58,902 nucleotides of DNA from Helochares maculicollis (taxonomy: Eukaryota > Arthropoda > Insecta > Coleoptera > Hydrophilidae), in contig JAWQRO010000095.1 in the NCBI GenBank assembly GCA_033557835.1, forward strand, positions 1-58,902, read 5' to 3'. Made by a program: the position numbers and the translations under genes. Below, one piece after another: positions 13,467 to 25,375 of this stretch (position 1 is the first letter of the stretch; each line of letters opens with the position of its first letter). Under the pieces are notes generated by a model. It was not told the DNA's origin, did no database searches, and was given only the letters and a program-made list of their open reading frames with translations.

Positions 13467-14689
13467 TACTAGATTGTTAATAAAGTTTTTGATTCAATAA
13501 GAGTTGCTACTAGCCTAAATTGTTTTGTTATGTTGGTACACTCTTCATGCGAACGTATGTGAAGTTTCGATTCAATCTGTCAATTCGGTCTTTGTTTTTG
13601 TTTATAAGCCATCCAGTATCGACGTAACAGTATTTCTTGACAATGGAAAAACCAAGTATCGTTCAGTGATTGAATTTTTTATATTTGGTAGGTTTAAAAT
13701 GAACAATGGTTTAAGTGTTAACTCTTCGCCTTCAATTAGTACAATAGATAGGTTGTTGAATTTAAACATGGTTGTATAAGCGTTGAAGACCATTCACGTC
13801 AAGGACCTCCAAAAACATCAAAGACCCCAGAAATCGTAGATAAAATGCACAATATAGTATTGGAAAATGAGTCACTGAAAGAAATTTAGTAGAAGCCCTA
13901 AAGTAGGGATCTCATTGGACAATTTAAGCAATATTTTGACTGTATTGGGCTTCAGAAAGCTGTGTCCACAATGGGTGCCGCATTAGCTAACAGTGAAATA
14001 AAAACACATTCGAATGTAACTTTATCAGCAATATTTGGAACGTTTTCGAAAGGATAAAGTGAATTTTGTGCGTCGATTCATTACTACGGATGATACTTGG
14101 GTCTATCACCATGAATTTGAATCAAAACAAGAGGCTAAAGAGTGGTGTGAACCTGGTTCTTGGGCTCCGAAACGAGTTCGTGTCCAGAAATTGGCCAAGT
14201 ATTCTATCAGATTTTAGGGATGCGAAAGGAATTTTGTTTGTGGATTACTTGCAAACTGGTAAATCAATAAATTATGAATATTATTGTAATTATTTAGACC
14301 AGCTGAAAAAGATCCGTTTTGCAGAAGTTTAAAAATCATTTTTCATCAGGACAATGCACCGTGTCACAAAAGCATTTTGATAATGGCTAAAATCCATTAA
14401 TTGAAGTTCGAATTGTTGGAACATCCACCGTATTTACTAGCGACTTCCATCTGTTTCCAGACTTAAGCAAATTCATGCTTAGAAAGCGTTTTTCATGAAA
14501 TTGTCATAACAGATGTGGATGTGTATTTTGCAGCCCTTCCAGATTCTCACTTCAGGGATAAAATTCATGAATGGTAATCACAAGTGTATTGATGTTCAGG
14601 ACGACCATACTGAATAATAAAGTGTGTTTCAAACAAACAAAATTGTGTTTATTTTTTTCGAACCGCAAAATTTATTGAACAGCCTAGTA
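13467..14689 (+). mobile_element. mariner element 2, complete ends, dead transposase
   Basis: This is a whole mariner copy of about 1.22 kb with recognisable ends. The 5' terminus CTAGATTGTTAATAAAG (from 13469) matches the reverse complement of the 3' terminus (to 14687), and both are flanked by the TA target duplication (13467-13468 and 14688-14689). The transposase is broken by stops and frameshifts but is easy to follow: KTSKTPEIVDKMHNIVLEN (about 13815), FRKDKVNFVRRFITTDDTW (about 14041, first catalytic Asp kept), KGILFVDYLQTGKSINYEY (about 14226), FHQDNAPCHKS (about 14342, second Asp kept), SDFHLFPDLSKFM in a shifted frame (about 14440), and a C-terminal CIDVQDDHTE (about 14585). It is probably antisense within the engrailed-family intron. 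The good conservation suggests a fairly recent insertion. Confidence 0.93.
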
Positions 14690-17600
14690 AACTCCACCAA
14701 TTTGAGATGTTTGTTGTCACTTATTAATTGCAATACTTTTTTCAGCTCGTGAAACATAAGGAGAGAACGAAAACTTGGAGGTAATGCGAGTTTTTAAATA
14801 ATTACTAACGTTTTGACCTGAAACGCTTACGAAAAATGATTTTCAAAAAAATCTCTTTCCGTATAGAGGCGAGTTATCTCTTCCTTTTTATTTTACAAAT
14901 TTACGAAGAATGATTATGTCAATTCCAAATTATGTTGACTCACTGATGATTTACAATTGTAGTGAAACAATCAAAACCTATGTGAAATTTTATTAAGTAA
15001 TATATTTTTTTTTATTTCGGTAAAAGTTTTAGGAAAATTAAAAAAAATTGCTGAAACTTTTTTTAGATAAACTGAATTTGATATATTGAAGTTTTGAAAC
15101 TTTTGTCTTTCATTTTATGAATCAATTAAACGATAATTTCCGTAAAATCTTAATTTTTAAATAAATTTCCGTTAATATTTATACTATAATAATGCTAAAA
15201 TAGCTTCTTTTATGTCAAATTTCCTCACGTTTAATAAACTACAGCTTTTCAAGACATTTTTTGTTATACTATAGCTTTGTAATATAATAATTCAAAATGG
15301 GATACAGAACTAACATTTTTCCAAGTAAACTATATCTTATGGTTTTGCAATTTAACCACAAAATTAACTGTGTATAGGAAGTATTGTTAACTATGAAATT
15401 TAGTTGTAAATCGTTCAGTAGATTATAGAAAAGTAACAAAAGTAACCTTAGATAGGCGAACAGACATCTAAACTTAAAATCACTTATTTTGCCAGTATTT
15501 TATTTTCTTTAGACAGAGATTGCTGAAAGTATCAACGTGTTGCTGGTATAAATAAATAATCGAATTAATTACAAAATCAATTATAATCAAATGATCATAA
15601 GTGATTATTTTTTGCAAATTGTATTAATAAAATATAAAACTTTCAACATTCTTACATTAGCAGCTCTCAGAATTTTACAATTTGATTTATATACCTAATG
15701 CAGGGAATATTTTTTGTATCCAACGCAACGAAATGGAAACCCCTACCAGGAGCCCTGCTAGGTCTTGGCCAAATAGTCGCAAACTCGCTATCCAGCCAAC
15801 ACAAGCATGTACGAAAATATCCCGCATCAACGTCAGCTCAAGATTTTCAAAAGATAACGTTTAATGGACTGCATTATTAAATTAATACGCTTCTTTTTCC
15901 TCTTACAAAATTATATTTTTATAGTTTTATCGTGTGAATCTTCTCCTATTTTAAACGTTATGGCTTAGGTTCTTATTAGACATTCTAGTTAATTTATATT
16001 AAACATACTCTGTATTTAAGCATAGTTAGAACAGTTGCTTCATCTACATAATTTTGAATAAATTTTAACACGATACTAATATTAAGGTGGCTTGTTTTCA
16101 AGTGATTTGATAATTTCAAATCCTTAGACATTCATAAATAAGATTACAAAATTTGGTTTGTTTTTTAATATTTTCAAATTATTCACTTACATTAGTAAGT
16201 CATGTTGAAATTAGTTTACCATTTTACTTTGACTTAAGTAATAGTACTGATAGTACAAATAGGAATTATACATGCTTATTTACTGTTAGTAACATTGTAC
16301 TTTATCTATTTTCTAATGTTTAGATTTTGGTTTTTCATTTTAAAAGTAGACTGAATCAAATTAACGATTCCTAATAATAGTCTATTTGTTTCAATGAATT
16401 TTCACAACTGTAAAATAAGGACTAAGCGACTTATCTTTAAAAATTAAGTGACTTAACGCTAGATATCACAAAGCCAGGCCATTTATTAAGATTTCTGCCC
16501 ATATGCTATATAAATGCGATTGCCAATTCTTTGCTTTTATTTGTTTACTGATTTTTTCATATAGCTGGCTAAAGCTATTCCCGTAGAAATTATTCTGACT
16601 ATCTTGCCTTTATTTAGGTATTAAACGAATAGGAGTTTTAAATCCTCAATTTTAAATCAAGTGAAGATTCAAGAAGCTTATCCTTTCTGTTCTTTAGATT
16701 TATTGACTCAACTTACTCAAAATACAACTTAGCTGCGTTCTATAGCCCCAGATTTTAAATTAAAAAATAAGTTACAATTTTCATAATATCAGTTTAGAGT
16801 ATATTTATAGAGTTTATTCGTGATTTTACAACACTTAAAGGATTTCTGCACAAACGCCTATTTAAATATGATTATTCGCTTACATTATGTGCGTACAAAT
16901 TATTTACACAAAATTCTGCTTTTACTTGCGTAGCAAACAAACAGGATTTTTATATGCAATGTGTTAAATCATGTGAAGATTCCCAGTGTTATTAATGACT
17001 CCACAATATATTACTATATCAATGAATTTTCACAATTTTAAAAAGGTGACTCGATAAGTCTCATTAGAATTAAGAGACCACACGCTGGGTAAACTAACTG
17101 AAGCAAGTTAAATAAGGACCTGGCTACCCTAACATGGACGTAGCTACCCAAAGCCAAGGGTATATAAGGAACTTTCCGAGAACCTAAAAAATAGTAGTAA
17201 CCTAAAAAATACGTTATGCTCACTTAATGCACAATCAATGTACTATAAACGAGTTGTTATACTCAAAGTACAAGTACTTCGAATTGTTATACTTCTAGTA
17301 ATAAATACTAAGGGGTAAGGAATGATTTGTTTATATTTTTTTAAAAAAGATTTCATTTTTATTTTTCTCTTTTTTAAAAAAACGAGCGTTATGTCCCGTA
17401 GTGGTTAACTAGCACACTTATAACGATTTCTATACACATACTCATATGAATATGATGACAAATTGTGTATTTTTTCTGTTCTTTAATTTTTATCCATATT
17501 ATTGGCTTACATTATGCACGTAGAAATTATTCATACAAAATTGCTGTTTTTACTAGCGTATTAACCATTTGTTAAATTGTTTAAAGTTGAATTTTTACTC

Positions 17601-18041
17601 TTATAAGAATTTTAGAAATTTATATTAAAGACGCAAATGCGCGCGACTACAACTTTGCACATTTTAATTTATGGGTCGGTATAATAAATAAAAATTTGTT
17701 AAGCAAGTCGTAGCCAATATTTTCTTGGTTGGCTTGCACATATTTAATTCGAAACAAAATTTGCATGGCTCTTCGTCAATTTACTACTTAGTCCCACTGA
17801 AGCTGCCCTCTACCGGTTAAATCGTGAGAGCCCAAATCTCTTCAGGATTTTCAATAGTATTTCAAAGATCCTCAAAAAGATAGCTGTTGACATTGCCTAT
17901 AAATTATTTCCTAATATCTATTCCTGCAAATGACATTAACAAGGTGCTAATGGGTCTTTTCAACACCCAGACGTCGCACCAGGTGGTATTAACCATATTT
18001 AACAGTATTATTTATTTATAAGAAATTGTATTGAACTCCTA
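14690..18041. other. AT-rich intronic DNA downstream of the engrailed-family first exon
   Basis: This is the start of the intron that follows the donor at 18042 (minus strand). No homeobox-coding exon was found by eye: no reverse complement of the KRPRTAF or WFQNKRAK codons. A GC-richer patch at 15720-15860 is open in two plus-strand frames but has no recognisable domain. Confidence 0.5.
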
Positions 18042-18042
18042 C

Positions 18043-18928
18043 CTGAACTAGGTCGGTCGCTGTACCTCGTGCAATACACCCAAGCCGGCCACAACATAGG
18101 TTGAGCCCCTGAACCACCTTCACCCGCGGCACTTCCTGATGTTTTTTCTTGACTAGTTTCCGTTTTGCTTAAATCTACAGGTCCGGATGGAGCTTTGACA
18201 GGCTCCTCAAAGCTTTTTCCTGTGCTTTCCGGTATTACTTTTTTTGGTTTGGTTTTCCTTATGTGAATGGGGTCTGTGATTCTCCTCCCAAAATCGGCTT
18301 TCAAGATGTTGTCGATGGAGAATTTTAGGCTTCCGTGATTGGTCTCGTTATTGTTGGTTGCTGAGCTTTTGGATCCGTTCTGCTTGCTGAAGTAAAAATG
18401 CTGCGTTTCTTGTGGTTTCGGGCTTCGGTTTAGACTTTCTGGCGAATCTGGGCCGGAGTTGTAAAGGCGCTGACTTCCTGGACTTATGGGAGACATGTTT
18501 TGCCGGAACAATTGGCTGTGGTCTAATGGTGATGTGGGGTTGGATTTGTCATGATAATTTTCCAAGCTTCGGTAGGAAAAACTCGGTGAGTCAGAAACCG
18601 ATTTAACACTAGCGGGACTTAGTCTATGACTTAGGGGACTAGAACTTTTCCGCGAACTTTCTGGGTCTAGGGTGCTATTAGTAATTTTTGATATTGCGTT
18701 TAAATGGCTTTCAATGTTTTTAAAGGAAAGGTCCTCACTGACAACTGGGGTTTCGTTCCCGACGGACAACACTGTGTCATCACTACAACAACTGCTATTG
18801 TCTATGTGTGGGGATTCTCGGTCGTAATTCGACATATCATTAGAGTCCATAGAAACAGAACCATCGGTGCTTTCCAAGTTTTGCCGGAAATGTTGTTGCA
18901 CAAGATTTGTTGTTAGGGTAGCAGCCAT
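18043..18928 (-). CDS. en/inv: engrailed-family homeobox protein (probably invected), first coding exon
   Basis: This 295-codon exon starts at the ATG at 18928 in a good insect context (CCAAAATGGC). It ends at 18043 in phase 1, before the donor GTAGGAGT. Engrailed-family proteins are nuclear repressors that set segment polarity and posterior compartments. Motifs in order: SCCSDDTVLSVG (residues 46-57), a serine/proline-rich linker, the EH1 Groucho-binding motif LKFSIDNILKADFG (201-214), PVDLSK (250-255, a PxDLS-type CtBP-binding motif) and the EH2 Exd/Pbx-binding motif LWPAWVYCTRYSDRPSS (279-295). The homeodomain must be in later exons, which I did not find, so the gene is partial here and its intron exceeds 18 kb. 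The LSVG motif and the EH1 wording match Drosophila Invected better than Engrailed as I remember them. Family certain, paralogue less so. Confidence 0.93.
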
Positions 18929-19241
18929 TTTGGCACCGGCACTTAGTTCGGTTCAAAGCATCACTCAGTCACAAAATTTGCCACAACACTATTTTGTCAG
19001 TTTTTTAATCTCGTCGCTGGAGAGCGGAAGATTTTACAATTCAAAACAAACACTACCACCAGAGATCAAATCGTTTTACGATCCACACCCGGCGGATTGC
19101 TACGTAACTCTGAACGGAACATCTTAGTGAAAGGCGGAGCTTCTGTCGCAGGGCGGAACGTCAAAGGTGTGGCTTGCCCCAGACGACGAATCACAGTTTT
19201 TCATACCCTTGCTCTAGTCGATTTTGACAAGTTTTATGGGT

Positions 19242-19249
19242 TATTTATA
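19242..19249 (-). promoter_or_regulatory. candidate TATA box of the engrailed-family gene
   Basis: On the minus strand TATAAATA lies about 310 bp upstream of the start codon, inside a stretch that is GC-richer than average (18930-19320). It would place transcription start near 19212 and give a 5' UTR of roughly 285 nt. No upstream exon is needed. It is a motif match only; Drosophila en and inv are usually described as lacking a TATA box. Confidence 0.35.
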
Positions 19250-19319
19250 ATGCCGGCCGATCTCCAGATCACTATGGTGGGGATAGACTGTCGTCTGTGC
19301 TCACTTGGATAGCGCGATG

Positions 19320-20575
19320 TGTTTGTGCTTGTTCGTTTAGTTATTCATTCATATAATATTGTTATTTATGATTTTGATTAGGTCGATTGGATTATTTTTT
19401 GAAGTGATGTCTTGTTTTTGATATAATCGAAAGGAATCGATTATTTTAACTCAGGTTATCGGCGATTCTCTTGTGCCTTGATATTTCTGCCGTAGAGCGC
19501 GGAGGAGAGGACGTACTATTAGGTTTTCCGTTCTTACATTGCGGATCGTTAATGCAGCGTTTAGTTATTTCGTAAGGCAATCGTTATTTATGCACGATGT
19601 TAACAAGTTTCTATCGGTGAGGATTTAAATTTTATTACTTACGTGTCGATTTGAACTTGTGTTTACATATTGATATTAATGTGTGATGAACCGCGCATAA
19701 ATAATGTAATGATTGTTTTGCGAAAAAATTTTGTGTACCTTTTTCCCGTACCACTCAGTTTGTAGTATTTTGTCTGCAGTAAGACAAAGCTGTACTAAAT
19801 TTATTTATAGCTTGCAGACTTTCAACACCGGTTTTATTATTCTAAAAGTATTGTAATATATTAAACGAAAAATATCATTATAAATTTGATCGCTTGAGAT
19901 ACACACAGGAGTTGATGTTAGTGACATACTTTTTGCAGAAAATTGTTGAATTAAATGTGTATAGTTTGACCGGCTTCAAATCTCGACAAACTGTAAATTT
20001 TGAAAGGTCGTTAGCTTAAAATATTTATTCTATAAACGCTATCATGGAACTATGAATAATCCGGCGAGATCTAGTTACCTATATTTAAATTTCAATGTTT
20101 GAAGAAGTCTTTCATGATCACTAGATCTACTTTTTTATTAAAAAATTGAAGTTTATTTCTAGGTGAAACGTAAGTTTTCTTTTGGTATCATTATTTTTCA
20201 TCTATCCTTGCTGTTATATAAATATTTGCCATAAGTTTGCAGAATGGAGCATTATATCAGTATTAGTGTGTGCAAAGCAAGGATTTAAATGATGTGAAAA
20301 GAATGTATGTACCCATATTCAAATTTCCTTAAAAACCCTGACGATTTCCCATAATTGAACTAATATTGTTTCAATGAAATACAAACAAATTGCTAAAGTG
20401 ATAGTTTATATTAGCTTAGTTAATTTATTTTATGAAACATTTGAAAATCCTTATTTACCCTGTATTTGTCTAAGCTACTAACTGATCGATAAGCGATAAT
20501 AAGTTAATTGTAGTTCATGTAAAACATCGATTTACATAATGTAAATTAGTTTTCGACCCCTGAATTATTAATCTT
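19320..20575. other. noncoding upstream flank of the engrailed-family gene
   Basis: No coding signal. About 19320-19640 is mixed in composition and next to the putative promoter. From 19640 on it is AT-rich without visible structure. Confidence 0.4.
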
Positions 20576-20579
20576 TAGG

Positions 20580-21190
20580 ATGATCATTATAACGCGATTC
20601 GATGGAGATTAACCAGGAAACTGGAACTATTTGAAAACGGTTGGTTTCAAGAAGAAGCTGGATGTATAAGTGCCACAAGAAATGACGCAAAAGAACCTTT
20701 TGGAACGAATTGATGTCCGCGATTTTTTGCTGAAGCGTAACAGACTCGAATTATTTTTGACGCGGATGATGACTGGCGAAGAAAACTGTGTCACATACTA
20801 AAACAACAGGTGAAAAAGAGCACAGTACAAATGCGATAAGTCGGCCCAAACGGTCACCAAGTCCGGATTAATGACCAAGAATGATTTACCATGTATTTTG
20901 AAGAGAAGTCTCCACTATGAGTTGCTTCCGTCAGGCCAATCACTCAATTTGGGACTATAAAGTCAACAACTGGCCAGATTAAAGTAGAAGATCGACAAGA
21001 AGTGTCTTAAATTGGTCAAGACGAAGGGTGTATTGATCCATCAAGACAACATCAGGCCGCATGAGCTAGCCAATAGAGACGAGAACTTCTTCAATTGCGA
21101 AATTATGTCTTTAAATTTGACTCATTGAACAAAACGCCGCATATCTAAATCTGAACAGTCTAACTTTGCTCACTGCTTAGCCAAAATAAA
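20580..21190 (+). mobile_element. mariner transposase relic 5 (lacks the N-terminal part)
   Basis: A decayed mariner transposase on the plus strand. It begins abruptly within the second DNA-binding helix-turn-helix. GFKKKLDV and VPQEMTQKNLLERIDVCDFL (about 20645-20735) match the conserved mariner linker. LTRMMTGEENCVTY (about 20755) is the first catalytic block with Asp replaced by Glu (GEEN for GDEK). YELLPSGQSLN (about 20920) and VLIHQDNIRPHELA (about 21030, second Asp kept) follow. The N-terminal third is missing and stops and frameshifts are numerous. It lies upstream of the engrailed-family promoter. No terminal repeats were identified. Confidence 0.85.
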
Positions 21191-23739
21191 AAGAAAAACG
21201 CTCAGATGTTTTTACTGCATCTAATACTTTACTCAAATTTATTGACAAAGTTCTACAAAAATGTGTTGTTGATATTTTATCTTTGATTCATGTCTTAAAC
21301 ATGCCGACAAAAATGGGGGTACTTGAAATAGTCCTAATATCTCGGTTATGACTGTAAGTGAAGAAATAATATTATTTTAAAAAATAACATTTTTGCTTAC
21401 AAAGTCGTCTGCAATCTATATAAACGTTCTCGATTTAAAAAAAATTTGTTGTGCTTAAAAAGCGTCTATTTTTGCTAAGAACTAGTTCAACTCAAGACTG
21501 CTAAGCTACAAAATTCTCTTCTTACATACAATTCAATCTGTGAAATAATTATGATTAATGAAATCTAAGATAAAAGCATTAACTTACAAATATTTAATTT
21601 AAAAATCGTGAAAAACAGATTACTCATAGTCATGATCGATAATATTGTTAAATTCAATTTCTCCCAATACGAAATATAAATATCTGATACAATATTAATG
21701 ACGATCTAAGGAAATAAATCCTTTTCAGGAATAACTCTTCCGGTACCGACAAGTTATCATTTGGTCTTATTTCTGCACGAAAGTATAATCCATCAACTTA
21801 GTTAATAAAATGAGAGGTTGAATTATAGAGATTGCTAAGGAGTTGGCGTGAAAATAACTAATAATTAGCCTGAGGATAGTTGGAAATATACCAATCAGGA
21901 ATGCATTAAAAGGAATTAATAAGAACTTACAGATACTAATTGACTAAAAAACGTGACACTGTTATATGCAGCACATCAAATTTAACTATTACTTTCCCTT
22001 CATAGCCAACACGCGCCATCATCAAATAAATAGCAGCGCAATTTTACATCTATCAACAACTTATCGAACTCTATAATCAGATATCGACATCACATCAAAT
22101 AACGACGTTCGATCACTAACCAACTATACGTGAAAGAAAAATGAAAATTGCAAATAAGCAAGTGTCCACGTTCGTATTATTATTTGCTTTTATTTAATCC
22201 AGATGCTTTCTCCCCATTATTATATAGTAATCATCCTCCAATTTGCATCAATTTACTTATTTCCCTCCTTATATCGCGTTTCATGCGCCAATATTTTCCA
22301 ATCGTCTATTAAGAAATTATAAAAGCAACACCTATTAACTCTTTTTGGATTTTATTGGATCTAATGAGCGCAAATGGCTCTTAAGATCTGTACTGTAAGC
22401 AATGCGGCTTATCTACTAACAGTTTAATAAATATTAAGTGCGTACATTAAAAGCGAAAGAATTGGATAAAATTTTCAAATCTCACCATTTTAATCGGAGA
22501 TAGTTTTCTAAACACTACAAATATCTCCAATCGGAATGCATCGCATGTACTTAGCTGCTAAGAGTTGTCTGGCTATAAGTAGCCCCGTTATTATCATATA
22601 TGCTCTTCCTTTGCTAAATTGGACGGTAAGAGAAGTAGCTGCAATAATAGTGTTATGCGAACGATTTCTTTTTCCTGGTCTCGTTGATGCCTTTAATTTT
22701 ATTAAAGGCGCGCTTTCAAGAGTGTACGTAATTATTAGCATTTTGATTTCCTTTCGAGTAGGCGTACCCTTACTGCAATTTAAATTATGTTGAATACTTC
22801 ACCATTATGGGCCTGCAATGGCAATTATCATAAGATTAATTAAAATTCAAAGCGTTGAAAGCTACGCTTCCAATGTAAAATTATGTAGAATAACAAAAAT
22901 TGGTAAGTATGTAAACATCAGAGAATACGAAGGGAAAGAAGAATGGTTCGTCGGCGCAATTCATCGCAAATAGATGACCATGCAACCGCCGTCTATCTTC
23001 CACGTCCAGCGTTTCCATGAATCCATCGGCTGCAAGCGCTGCTCTAACCAGCAATTTTTCTAATTTCATCGTTTCTTTGTATTTTACAAGCGTTGAGCTA
23101 ATCTATCATTCCCATACCTCCACTTATGAGTGCCGAACGCCAAGCAACCGGATACCCTACTCTTCTTTTACTTTTCCATCACCGCTTGTTTTTGCTTGCC
23201 GGTCATCGAGGTACAGATCTGAGAAGCTTTATTACAGGTTCACACCGCATAAAACCGATAAATGATATATTTTAGTTTTTTGCTTTACCGGGCATGTAAT
23301 TATTTTAATCGTTTTCGAGTAAAACGTTTTCTGACTTCAACTTTTTGAAAATTAGGCAAAACAATTTTGTCGAACAGGTTTTGTTTAAATAAAGGAGCGG
23401 AATTTATTATTGGCCGATTGTGAAATAAGGACCTTTAAGCGCTGCTTAAGTTTCCCAAGACGGAAATTTCTACTAACGTACCAAAAGCATCAAGCGAAAA
23501 TATTTGAACCGCTCAAATAATCTTTTTTTTTTTCGACCCACTTACAGCAAATTATTACCACCTTAAGAAAATACACAACATATAATTAAAAAATAATTTT
23601 TAATGATGTGCAAAATAACCCAATAAATAGCAAACCCACTGGATTTAAATTTTAAAATTCTGTTTGGGCCTAGAAACCTAATAAGAATCTCGATTTACAC
23701 GCACAATAATTTTAATTATATTGAGACGCATCTAGTAAA
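21191..23739. other. noncoding DNA with GC-richer stretches at 22500-23250
   Basis: No gene or exon was recognised. Two opposing open frames at 22508-22793 have no domain and overlap each other, which suggests neither is coding. The composition between about 22500 and 23250 is less AT-rich than the flanks, as in conserved insect control elements, but conservation cannot be judged from one sequence. Confidence 0.35.
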
Positions 23740-24010
23740 CAGAGATGCCAACAATTACGGCGCCCATCTTTCTCCGTCGCGGCTTGCCCAATCTCCCCAT
23801 CTCTGTCGGCGTTTCGAATTGTTAAATTGGCAACAGAAGATGTAATGAAGACCCTAGGACCACACACGTCGTAGCAGTGATTGGTTCTTACGCCACGCCC
23901 ACAACGAAGGCGTGAGCATCCCCGGCAAGTATCAAAGTAGGCCGAGCCGTCACTATATTAGAAGTAGGGAACAAAGGGGAATCTGGTAGTGGGGATTGGT
24001 GTCAATTTGG
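23740..24010. promoter_or_regulatory. GC-rich block, candidate enhancer, Polycomb element or promoter
   Basis: A sharp local rise in GC within AT-rich DNA, about 4.5 kb upstream of the engrailed-family promoter. It contains CCACGCCCAC at 23893-23902 (a CACC/Sp-KLF-type site), the inversely related GAAGGCGTG just after it, and CCCGGC-type words. Sp/KLF-type sites are one component of fly Polycomb response elements, which flank Drosophila en and inv. Function here is inferred from composition, motif and position. Confidence 0.35.
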
Positions 24011-24611
24011 TGACTAGATGTGATTTATGAAAAATACTTGCGAGGTAAATTGATATAGTATGGGATTACACTGATTGTGGTGTGATCGGTTTTCGGGTCG
24101 ATTTATTTCTTTTTGTTTTTCTTTGCGGTCTTTTGTTTGTTAAGCTGAGAGATTGTTGGTTGTTTTCAGAGGAAGCAGCAATAAGCAAGCGTCGGCAGTT
24201 GTGTAGAAGAATGAAGTTATTATTTGTAAATTTATTATATAACACGTGTAGAATTATGCTAATGTTCAGCTTGTTGGAGAGATTAATTAGAATTATAAAT
24301 GGAATGCATGTTGTTGATATTGTTTTTAATTGCGCAACGCGAGCACGCTTATTTGTTTAATTAATTTTAAGATGATAATGAAAGTATTAATACACAAATT
24401 TACTAATTAGGCGCTCAAAACTGCATTAAAATACCGTTATTTACATACAACATAAGTTACAAGCTGTTGTAGCTTAGAATTATAATTTGAAGTAATTAAT
24501 TATAGCAATTGACATTCAATTTGAAGCTTTGGAATAATTGAAATAATCACTTTTAAATATATCCTATATATCTAAATAAGTTTCCTTCATTTTTGATACA
24601 ACTCTTCAAAT

Positions 24612-25375
24612 ATGGCTTCATATCAACAAAATTGTATTTGCGAAGAATGTTATAATATTATTTTTCAAACAAAAACTTCAGCTGAAGAGTAAAAAATTAT
24701 TGTGGAAACCTTTGGTAACCATGCTTTACAAGAAAAAAACGTGCATAGAATGAATTCAATGGTTTAAGAGTTCTGCATTAGATTTTTTTAAATAACTGGA
24801 AAGAAGATCAAGATGAAGATTTGAAAGCATTATCTTGCGAAGATCCATGAGAGACACCAGAGCTTGCACAATCATTAGGAGCTAATTGCGCGTTTTCAAA
24901 CATAACGAAGGGTTCACCAGCAAATTGGCAACTGTAATTATAGGAACGAAAAGTTGAACAGCGTTGATTCATATGCGAACAATTGCTTCAACGTCTAAAG
25001 AGGAGAGGTTTTCTGCATTGTAACGCAACTGATTGTGAAAAGTGGAAATGCTACGACAACCCAAAGCGAAAAAATCCTGGGAACAACCCGGGTGCTATTT
25101 GATGTCGCTTATTACAAGCTGCTTTAATTTTTCCAAATCATTACAGGACATTTCTAGATAGGTTTAACTCAAGCCTTGGAAAGATCTACCTCGCCCTCTG
25201 TATTCACCAAACATTGCTTCTTCATCTATCATCTATTTCAATCAACAAATCAGTTTGGTTAATCAGCGCTTATGTTATTAGGATGCTGATAAAAATTAAT
25301 CGATGCCTGGAATGCATCAAAGGTTCTTCTTTTTAGATCTAAATGTTGCCTGCAAGATGGGGGACAGTTCGAATG
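24612..25375 (+). mobile_element. mariner transposase relic 4 (dead)
   Basis: A plus-strand mariner-family transposase with many stops. A possible ATG at 24612 begins an N-terminal region with ETFGNHALQEKNVHRMN (about 24707). The clearest block is EQLLQRLKRRGFLHCNATDC (about 24977) followed by EKWKCYDNPKRKKSWEQPG (about 25037), which is the first catalytic block and its conserved extension with the catalytic position disturbed (ATDCEKW). YRTFLDRFNSSL (about 25140) and LPRPLYSPNIASSS (about 25187) cover the third catalytic region, where the expected SPDLAPSD pattern has lost its second Asp. It differs enough from the other copies to be another lineage. Confidence 0.8.

Noticed and set aside
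18011..18042. Read-through of the engrailed-family exon into G-R-S, resembling the invected RS dipeptide
   Set aside because: These codons lie after a strong donor (GTAGGAGT) and the frame soon runs into unrelated AT-rich codons and a stop. The resemblance is best explained by the donor sequence itself.
18412..18916. Plus-strand open frames across the engrailed-family exon and its promoter
   Set aside because: They are antisense shadows of the real minus-strand exon and have no domain.
22508..22793. Hydrophobic open frame that could be a small membrane protein
   Set aside because: Overlapping open frames on both strands, no start context or family match; more likely a less AT-rich noncoding block.
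24082..24360. 92-codon open frame with a hydrophobic start next to the GC-rich block
   Set aside because: The composition fits T-rich noncoding DNA. No domain, splice signals or poly(A) signal support it.
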